From Oxalobacteraceae bacterium UBA7693 (GTDB lineage: Bacteria; Pseudomonadota; Gammaproteobacteria; Burkholderiales; Burkholderiaceae_D), in contig DLGN01000131.1 in assembly GCA_002482715.1 (NCBI GenBank), positions 1 to 5,151 on the forward strand: a stretch of DNA of 5,151 bases, written 5' to 3'. Shown here piece by piece: positions 1 through 4,596 of this stretch. Position 1 is the stretch's first letter. Each line of letters starts with the position of its first letter. The notes beneath the pieces were generated by a model. That model saw only the letters and a list, made by a program, of their open reading frames with translations, was not told where the DNA came from and did not search any database. Both the position numbers and the translations under genes were made by a program.

Positions 1-389
1 ATACGCTGGGCGTGGCACGCTCGAATGTTTCTAATTCACTCAAGGAATTACAGAATTGGAAATTGGTCAAAGTCGCGCATGTAATGGGAGATAGACGCGC
101 GCATTTTGAAACCTCACTCGACGTTTGGGAACTGTTTCGTACTGTCATACGTGAGCGCAAAGATCGTGAATTAAACCCGACAATTGCAACCTTACAAGCC
201 TGCTTAGACAGTCCTGATATCGATCAAGAAGATCGTGCAAGTAAAGCGCGTATTGCAGAAACACTGGCGTTAATGAAAACCTTGACCAGCTGGACCGATG
301 AAATGCTGCGCTTAGAGCCAAGCACTTTAATGAAACTGTTAAAGTTGGGGGCCAAAGTACAACAGTTTGTGCGTGGTGACGAAAAATAG
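1..389 (+). CDS. MarR/GbsR-type transcriptional regulator, C-terminal part (5' end outside window)
   Basis: Likely a dimeric winged-helix DNA-binding repressor of the MarR superfamily, GbsR-like branch. The frame is open from the first complete codon at position 3, and 128 residues are visible before TAG at 387-389. A GTG at 12-14 is internal, not the true start: the residues around it (TLGVARSNVSNSLKELQNW) are the recognition helix of the HTH, followed by the wing (GDRRAHFE). About 40 N-terminal residues are therefore probably missing upstream. The remainder is charged and helical (LFRTVIRERKDRELNP, then SKARIAETLALMKTLTSW), as in the GbsR dimerisation region. One cysteine (in TLQACLDSP) is visible, too little to call redox sensing. 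The gene lies 188 bases upstream of the DCC/SDR/DUF2269 operon on the same strand and ends in its own terminator. It may control that operon through the palindrome at 445-464; this is inference. The family call is good; the effector and target are unknown. Confidence 0.82.
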   Translation, partial: TLGVARSNVSNSLKELQNWKLVKVAHVMGDRRAHFETSLDVWELFRTVIRERKDRELNPTIATLQACLDSPDIDQEDRASKARIAETLALMKTLTSWTDEMLRLEPSTLMKLLKLGAKVQQFVRGDEK

Positions 390-402
390 ATTTAAAGGAA
401 CA

Positions 403-437
403 GCGCATCAAGTGATTGACTGATGCGCATTTTTTTA
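403..437 (+). terminator. Rho-independent terminator of the MarR/GbsR-type gene
   Basis: A perfect 8-bp stem, GCGCATCA (403-410) with TGATGCGC (421-428), encloses a 10-base loop. It is followed by A429 and seven T residues (430-436). It starts 13 bases after the regulator's stop codon. Stem, GC-rich base and U-tract are those of an intrinsic terminator, so the downstream operon probably has its own promoter. Confidence 0.78.
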
Positions 438-444
438 AAACCAC

Positions 445-464
445 ATTTCTGTCTAGACAGAAAT
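445..464. promoter_or_regulatory. Perfect 20-bp palindrome, candidate operator for the downstream operon
   Basis: ATTTCTGTCTAGACAGAAAT equals its own reverse complement over all 20 bases, and the symmetry ends at C444/A465. It lies 8 bases after the terminator T-tract and 113 bases before the DCC-family start. It has no U-tract, so operator fits better than terminator. Length and symmetry suit a dimeric winged-helix repressor such as the MarR/GbsR-type protein encoded just upstream; this assignment is inference. The right half contains TAGACA (454-459), close to a -35 hexamer, and TATAAA lies at 481-486. The 21-base gap between them is too long for a standard sigma-70 promoter, so the promoter itself is not defined. 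Confidence 0.6.
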
Positions 465-496
465 AACAGAAACAAAGGAATATAAAATTAAGCATG

Positions 497-552
497 CAAT
501 CAACTATCCCATCTATCAATCTATCAACCTATAAATAGCACCAACATCAAAT
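497..552 (+). other. C-rich, nearly G-free leader with CTATCA-type short repeats
   Basis: This non-coding stretch lies between the palindrome and the DCC-family gene. By hand count it has 17 C and 1 G in 56 bases. Within it ATCTATCA occurs twice in tandem (511-518, 519-526), followed by a degenerate ACCTATAA (527-534). A further CTATCC lies at 504-509. If transcribed, the RNA would be largely unstructured. High C with low G is the known bias of Rho-utilisation sites, but no specific function can be proven. No credible small gene is present. Confidence 0.4.
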
Positions 553-565
553 GTCAATTTCAAGC

Positions 566-572
566 AAAGGAA
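566..572 (+). promoter_or_regulatory. Ribosome binding site that sets the DCC-family start at 578
   Basis: AAAGGAA ends a few bases before ATG at 578-580, giving about 7 bases between the last G and the start. An in-frame ATG at 551 has no such element before it, and would only add nine residues (MSISSKGNI) ahead of the conserved domain. The start at 578 is preferred. Confidence 0.7.
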
Positions 573-577
573 ATATC

Positions 578-1051
578 ATGAACGACTATCCACTCACCCT
601 GCTCTACGACGAATCATGCCCGCTATGCAAATTAGAGATGGACAATCTGCGAGCACGCAATACGCAGGATTTGTTACGTTTCATCGACGTATCAGCACCC
701 GACTTTGACGATAGCAATTACCTCGCCAGCAAGAAAGACATGATGGACATCATCCATGCAATACGCCCCGATGGCAGCATGGTCAAAGGAGTTGAAGTAT
801 TTCGTCTGGCCTATGGTGCTGTCGGCTTAGGCTGGATCACTGCGCCGACCAACCTGCCTTTGCTCAAACCATTTTTCGACTGGGCTTATGTCCATGTCGC
901 TCGCAACCGCTATCGCTTATCGAGTCGGTTCTCAGGTGTTTTATTCAAAATCGCCGCCGACCGCGCTGCAAAGCGCGTACTTAAACAAAGTCAAGAATGC
1001 AAAGATGGATTTTGCGATATCAAATCAGTCAAAGAACAAAGTGACGCTTAA
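578..1051 (+). CDS. DCC-family (DUF393) thiol-disulfide oxidoreductase-like protein
   Basis: This 157-residue protein is of the DUF393/DCC family, thioredoxin-like proteins named for an N-terminal Asp-Cys-Cys pattern. The signature is clear: a beta strand (LTLLYDESCPLCKLEM) with D11, C14 and C17 in a DxxCxxC arrangement, where the CxxC pair would be the redox-active dithiol. The middle has the family's usual block (IRPDGSMVKGVEVFRLAYGA, about 62-81), then an aromatic/proline section and a basic helix. There is no signal peptide or clear membrane helix, so it is probably cytoplasmic. Near the C-terminus a second pair, C141 and C146 (CKDGFC), is visible; whether this is general in the family I cannot say. 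It is the first gene of the operon, 26 bases ahead of the SDR/DoxX gene. The biochemical substrate of most DCC proteins is unknown; a partnership with the next two proteins is inferred from the operon. Confidence 0.88.
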   Translation: MNDYPLTLLYDESCPLCKLEMDNLRARNTQDLLRFIDVSAPDFDDSNYLASKKDMMDIIHAIRPDGSMVKGVEVFRLAYGAVGLGWITAPTNLPLLKPFFDWAYVHVARNRYRLSSRFSGVLFKIAADRAAKRVLKQSQECKDGFCDIKSVKEQSDA

Positions 1052-1065
1052 GAGGCACAAAAGTG

Positions 1066-1072
1066 AAGGAGA
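1066..1072 (+). promoter_or_regulatory. Shine-Dalgarno that sets the SDR/DoxX start at 1078
   Basis: AAGGAGA, with GGAG at 1068-1071, stands 6 bases before ATG 1078-1080, which is ideal spacing. A GTG at 1063 in the same frame lies upstream of this element and overlaps no RBS of its own. The start at 1078 is therefore chosen, and it puts the NAD(P)-binding strand directly at the N-terminus. Confidence 0.78.
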
Positions 1073-1077
1073 TAAAC

Positions 1078-2400
1078 ATGCGTATCCTACTCTGCGGTGC
1101 CCATGGATTTTTGGGTCGCAATCTTAGTCGCACGCTACGTGAAGCAGGACATGAGGTGATTCATGGTGTGCATCGTTTTAGCCACGATACCTCAGCACAA
1201 GGTCGTGAATTACTGATCGATTACGTCAAGGACACCTCGACTACTATTTGGGAAAAACGTTTAGCCGCTTTAGGCAAAATCGATATCGTCATTAATGCAG
1301 TCGGCATTTTGATGCAAAGCAAACATGCGCAGTTCACAGCAATACACCGCGATGCCCCGATTGCCTTGTTTCAAGCGGCATGTGATGCCGGTGTGCGCGG
1401 CATCTTACAAATCTCCGCACTAGGTCCCGACGACAATGTGATCGACGAAAGACCAGCTATTCAACATGCATTGAGTGTCTATATGCAGACGAAACGCGAA
1501 GCAGATCACTATTTAAGCCAACTTCCCTGCCCACATTTGATTTTGCGTCCATCTTTACTTGTCGCTATTGATGGCGCGAGTAGCAAATTATTCCGTAGTC
1601 TCGCCAGTTTGCCGATGATAGGCTTGCCGGGAAATGGTGAGCAACAGTTACAGCCTGTGCACGTCGAGGATCTCTGTCTTAGTGTCATCAAGTGGCTAGC
1701 TCAAGTTTCCTCAGGTACGGTGGAACGACATCAAATTATTCGTGCGGTCGGGCCGAGCGCAATGTCTTATCGAGATATGTTGGCTCACTACCGCCAAGCG
1801 ATGGGGTTATCGCAAGCACGATTCATTCACATACCAATGTCGATAATGCGGATCAGTGCATTACTTGCCACTTACTTTCCACAAAAAGTATTTGCACCAG
1901 AAACCTTGCAAATGTTAAAACAAGGTAGCGTCGCAGATAGCACCGCGTTTACCAAACTATTGGGACAAAAGCCGAGAGGTGTCAGTGCTTGGTTTGACCA
2001 AGACGAAACAAACACACTAGCAGCAAGCGCAATGATGGCGTGGGCGACGATGTTATTTCGACTTGTGCTCGCCTTCCTATGGATCAGCACAGGCATTATT
2101 TCTCTGTGGGTTTATCCAATCGAAGGTAGTGCCAATTTAATTGCGCAAGTTGGCATTAGTACGCACTATGCCAGTCCCGTCTTATGGCTAGCGAGTGGCC
2201 TTGATCTGACTCTCGGCATCCTCAGCCTCAGTCATCCTAGCCGTCGACTATGGATTTTCCAATCCATCATTATTCTCATATATTCATTCATCATCGGTGT
2301 ATGTTTGCCAGAATTCTTAACGCATCCATTTGCCCCCATTCTAAAAAATCTGCCGATACTCGCCATTCTGTTCGTCTTAATTGCCAGCGACAAAAAATGA
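1078..2400 (+). CDS. SDR/NmrA-like NAD(P)-binding protein fused to a C-terminal DoxX-like membrane domain
   Basis: A 440-residue two-part protein. Residues 1 to about 300 form an atypical/extended short-chain dehydrogenase (NmrA or NDUFA9-like) Rossmann domain. It has a first strand MRILLCG, then the glycine motif GAHGFLG (7-13), NAVG (73-76), S113 in QISALG, and YMQTK (135-139) matching the catalytic YxxxK. A substrate-side block RPSLL (157-161) and the LQPVHVEDL stretch (191-199) follow, typical of this subfamily. From about 318 on there are four hydrophobic segments (about 321-345, 363-385, 391-411 and 421-436), resembling the DoxX-like (DoxX_3-type) membrane domain often found at the end of such SDR proteins. 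The catalytic domain should thus sit on the cytoplasmic face of the inner membrane. The gene follows the DCC gene by 26 bases, and its stop overlaps the start of the DUF2269 gene (ATGA), so translation of the two is probably coupled. A redox role with NAD(P)H is likely from the intact motifs; the substrate is unknown. Confidence 0.87.
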   Translation: MRILLCGAHGFLGRNLSRTLREAGHEVIHGVHRFSHDTSAQGRELLIDYVKDTSTTIWEKRLAALGKIDIVINAVGILMQSKHAQFTAIHRDAPIALFQAACDAGVRGILQISALGPDDNVIDERPAIQHALSVYMQTKREADHYLSQLPCPHLILRPSLLVAIDGASSKLFRSLASLPMIGLPGNGEQQLQPVHVEDLCLSVIKWLAQVSSGTVERHQIIRAVGPSAMSYRDMLAHYRQAMGLSQARFIHIPMSIMRISALLATYFPQKVFAPETLQMLKQGSVADSTAFTKLLGQKPRGVSAWFDQDETNTLAASAMMAWATMLFRLVLAFLWISTGIISLWVYPIEGSANLIAQVGISTHYASPVLWLASGLDLTLGILSLSHPSRRLWIFQSIIILIYSFIIGVCLPEFLTHPFAPILKNLPILAILFVLIASDKK

Positions 2401-2873
2401 ACACCTATCTCTTACTCAAAACACTCCATATCATGTCATCTGTGCTCTTGGTTGGTACGGGATTTGGTTCTGCTTTTTATCTATACTTTATTAATCGCAG
2501 TAAAAATGTCGCGGCGATCGCCGAAGTATCACGTCTAGTAGTGATTGCCGATTGGTGTTTCACCACACCTGCCGTCATCATTCAACCCATTAGCGGTATC
2601 GCCTTGGCAATGATGGCGGGTTGGGCTTTGGATACCCCGTGGATATTATTAAGTCTGGTCTTGTACTTACTTGCGGGCGCATGCTGGCTACCGGTGGTTT
2701 GGCTGCAAATTAAGATGAGGAATATGGCTAAGTCGGCCTGCGCACAACAACAAGAATTACCTAGTCTGTATTGGCAGTACGCGCGTTATTGGGAATACTT
2801 GGGATATCCAGCATTTCTGGCAATGCTAGGAGTGTTCTACCTGATGGTAAATAAACCAAGTCTATGGGCTTGA
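2397..2873 (+). CDS. DUF2269 family integral membrane protein
   Basis: A 158-residue, strongly hydrophobic protein starting MNTYLLLKTLHIMSSVLLVG, with the family's look of an N-terminal KxLHI helix, including H11. Four membrane helices can be read at about 5-31, 45-73, 81-106 and 134-152, with a short polar loop (MRNMAKSACAQQQELP) between the last two. The start is ATG 2397-2399, sharing bases with the TGA of the preceding gene (2398-2400). An upstream in-frame ATG at 2250 lies wholly inside that gene and is not credible. The family has no established biochemical function. Membership in this operon suggests a membrane partner of the SDR/DoxX and DCC proteins; invariant-looking His and aromatic residues could allow cofactor binding, but no heme motif is proven. 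It is the last gene of the operon and converges on rmuC. Confidence 0.85.
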   Translation: MNTYLLLKTLHIMSSVLLVGTGFGSAFYLYFINRSKNVAAIAEVSRLVVIADWCFTTPAVIIQPISGIALAMMAGWALDTPWILLSLVLYLLAGACWLPVVWLQIKMRNMAKSACAQQQELPSLYWQYARYWEYLGYPAFLAMLGVFYLMVNKPSLWA

Positions 2874-2918
2874 AGATCAATTTTGCTGGAGGCAGATTTG
2901 GGATTCATATATTTCGCC

Positions 2919-2945
2919 AATAAACGCTGGGCTTATCAGCCCAGC
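2919..2945 (-). terminator. Hairpin possibly ending rmuC transcription
   Basis: GCTGGGCT (2926-2933) pairs with AGCCCAGC (2938-2945) around a 4-base loop. Read on the - strand the hairpin is followed by GTTTATT, a weak U-rich tail. On the + strand no T-run follows. It lies about 90 bases past the rmuC stop and about 50 past the DUF2269 stop, so it could insulate the convergent genes. It is also part of the repeat-like element at 2925-3000. Confidence 0.35.
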
Positions 2946-3000
2946 CTACGTATCAGCAGAATTGGATTGTAGGTTGGCGCTGAACGAAGTGAAGCCCAAC
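2925..3000. repeat. REP/BIME-like palindromic intergenic element
   Basis: Two hairpins sit in the space between two convergent genes. The first is an 8-bp perfect stem (2926-2933 with 2938-2945). The second pairs GTTGG (2973-2977) and GCT (2979-2981) with AGC (2993-2995) and CCAAC (2996-3000), with C2978 bulged. In addition AGCCCAGCCTAC (2938-2949) is an imperfect inverted copy of GTAGGTTGGCGCT (2969-2981), so the two halves face each other. The TAGGTTGG...GAAGCCCAAC pattern resembles dispersed intergenic repeats I recall from many proteobacteria. Only one element is visible here, so its repeated nature is not shown by this window. Bases 2874-2924 and 3001-3034 hold nothing recognisable. Confidence 0.5.
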
Positions 3001-3034
3001 ATCATTAGCTGTAAATGACTTTGAAACCGACGAC

Positions 3035-4501
3035 TCAAGCTTCCCCATCTTCACTGCCATCATCAATCCCCAACAAACTCTGCGCGGCGTCCGTCGGCAG
3101 AGCTTCAACCAACTTCAACTTGCGCGTCATCTGGCGGGTACGCACCTCTGCTTTATCGATGTTGTCCGCCGCCTTCACCAAGGCATTTTTTGTCGCTGCC
3201 AACACGTCGCCGAACTTACTAAATTCGGTTTTCACAGCACCCAAAACTTGCCAAACTTCCGATGAGCGTTTTTCCAAGACCAATGTTCTAAAACCCATCT
3301 GCAGGCTATTCAACAAAGCCGATAAAGTCGAAGGTCCCGAAATCGAAACACGGTGAGTGCGTTGCAGTTCATCGGCTAAACCCGGACGGCGCATGACTTC
3401 TGCGTACAAGCCTTCCGTTGGTAAAAACAGAATCGCAAAGTCGGTGGTTAATGGAGGTGATAGGTATTTCTCAGCGATGGTTTTGGCTTCACCACGGATC
3501 ACACGTTCTAACTCTCGACCAGCTTGCGCTACACCTTCAGCATCGGCGCGCTCGGCTGCATCCAATAAGCGCTCATATTGTTCTTTGGGAAATTTCGCAT
3601 CAATAGGCATCCAGACTGGCGCGCGATCGTCTTCTTTGCCTGGCAATTTAATCGCGAACTCAACTCGTTCACCACTATTCGGAATTGTCTCGACATTCTT
3701 CGCGTATTGATCGGGCGTGAGCATTTGCTCTAAGACCATTTCCAGCTGCACTTCGCCCCAAGTACCGCGCGTTTTCACATTGGTGAGTACACGTTTCAAA
3801 TCGCCGACACCGATGGCTAATTGCTGCATTTCACCCAAGCCTTGATGTACTTTTTCTAGTCGTTCGGAGACTTGCTTAAACGATTCACCCAAGCGTTGTT
3901 CCAAAGTCGCATGGAGTTTTTCATCAACGGTTTTACGCATTTCTTCTAATTTGCTAGCATTATCGGCTTGCAGTTGCTGAATTTTTTGCTCTAAGGTTGC
4001 GCGAATTTCCAACATGCGCTGCGCATTCGATTCCGTCATGCTGTTTAAGGTTTGATTAAGCGTATCGGCAAATCGTTTCAAGCTCAGACCTTGTTCTTCA
4101 CGTGCGCTTTGTCCTTGCAGAATGAGCGCTTGTCGCATCTGCTCTAGCTGCTGTGCATTGCTTTCATTGAGTTTGACTAACTGCTGTGAAAATGCGTCGA
4201 TCTGATTGTTTTGCAGCGTCGCCACACTCGTCAATTGCGCGCTTAGTGCCTGCTGGAATTGGCTGAAATTCGTACCCAACTCTTGCCGGGTCGATTGGGC
4301 GGTCGACTGTACTTGTTCACGCAAGACCCGTTCTGTGCGCTCTTGAGCTTGCTGTTGCTGGGTAAGTGTTTGTTGTAATTGCGTTTGCAAAGCAAGCCAT
4401 TGTGCATCCTGATTGCCGTCTTGTTTGCGTAACAAGATTACTATTTGTAAGAGGACGACCACAGAAACTGCGATGGTCAAGATGATTTCGATAGTGTTCA
4501 T
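3035..4501 (-). CDS. rmuC: DNA recombination protein RmuC
   Basis: A 488-residue RmuC-family protein, of typical full length. Order: one N-terminal membrane helix (about 5-24, MNTIEIILTIAVSVVVLL), then a long Gln/Glu-rich coiled coil (about 30-225), then the conserved RmuC domain (about 225-465). The domain shows the family blocks KTRGTWGEVQLE (243-254), PIDAKFP (299-305), AILFLPTEGLYAE (356-368) and GPSTL (389-393). The C-terminal tail is acidic (DDGSEDGEA). In E. coli RmuC limits recombination at inverted repeats and is regarded as nuclease-like from its fold; a biochemical reaction is not well established. The ATG at 4499-4501 places the membrane helix at the very N-terminus as expected. 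No Shine-Dalgarno is visible in the 30 bases before it. The gene is convergent with the DUF2269 gene, and its upstream side abuts the GC-rich repeat and composition break at 4537-4577. Confidence 0.95.
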   Translation of the reverse strand: MNTIEIILTIAVSVVVLLQIVILLRKQDGNQDAQWLALQTQLQQTLTQQQQAQERTERVLREQVQSTAQSTRQELGTNFSQFQQALSAQLTSVATLQNNQIDAFSQQLVKLNESNAQQLEQMRQALILQGQSAREEQGLSLKRFADTLNQTLNSMTESNAQRMLEIRATLEQKIQQLQADNASKLEEMRKTVDEKLHATLEQRLGESFKQVSERLEKVHQGLGEMQQLAIGVGDLKRVLTNVKTRGTWGEVQLEMVLEQMLTPDQYAKNVETIPNSGERVEFAIKLPGKEDDRAPVWMPIDAKFPKEQYERLLDAAERADAEGVAQAGRELERVIRGEAKTIAEKYLSPPLTTDFAILFLPTEGLYAEVMRRPGLADELQRTHRVSISGPSTLSALLNSLQMGFRTLVLEKRSSEVWQVLGAVKTEFSKFGDVLAATKNALVKAADNIDKAEVRTRQMTRKLKLVEALPTDAAQSLLGIDDGSEDGEA

Positions 4502-4536
4502 GGATGTAGTTTTATGAGTAAAATTTGAAGCTTACG

Positions 4537-4577
4537 CCCCCCTCTCCCGCTTGCGGGAGAGGGGCTGGGGGAGAGGG
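4537..4577. repeat. GC-rich hairpin repeat (CCCTCTCCC / GGGAGAGGG) at a composition break
   Basis: CCCCTCTCCCGC (4539-4550) and GCGGGAGAGGGG (4553-4564) are perfectly complementary around TT, giving a very strong hairpin. A second GGGAGAGGG copy (4569-4577) follows after CTGG, so the single C-rich arm can pair with either G-rich arm. Sequences of this kind are common between genes in many Pseudomonas-, Xanthomonas- and Burkholderia-like genomes (recalled, not searched). It lies between divergent rmuC and the urea transporter gene, just where GC content rises from about 47% to about 69%. No T-run follows on either strand, so a classical terminator is not evident. Confidence 0.72.
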
Positions 4578-4596
4578 CTCTCTTGGCGCATACATC

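Noticed and set aside
416..440. TTGACT followed by TTTAAA-like sequence as a promoter
   Set aside because: The spacing is only about 12 bases, and both parts belong to the terminator loop and T-tract.
145..519. A - strand open frame of 124 codons across the regulator's 3' end, terminator and palindrome
   Set aside because: It spans a terminator and an operator-like palindrome, is antisense to the MarR-type gene, and has no family resemblance.
551..577. Upstream ATG at 551 as start of the DCC-family protein, adding nine residues
   Set aside because: The Shine-Dalgarno at 566-572 lies downstream of it and is correctly spaced for ATG 578, where the conserved domain begins.
2512..2523. Palindrome CGGCGATCGCCG inside the DUF2269 gene, containing the HIP1-like octamer GCGATCGC
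   Set aside because: It is fully explained by ordinary codons for Ala-Ala-Ile-Ala, and a single copy gives no evidence of a functional site.
3015..3710. Two + strand open frames (3015-3356 and 3357-3710) opposite the 3' half of rmuC
   Set aside because: They lie antisense to a well-conserved rmuC domain, are Ser/Ala-rich without a recognisable family, and have no ribosome-binding site. They are shadows of the real gene.
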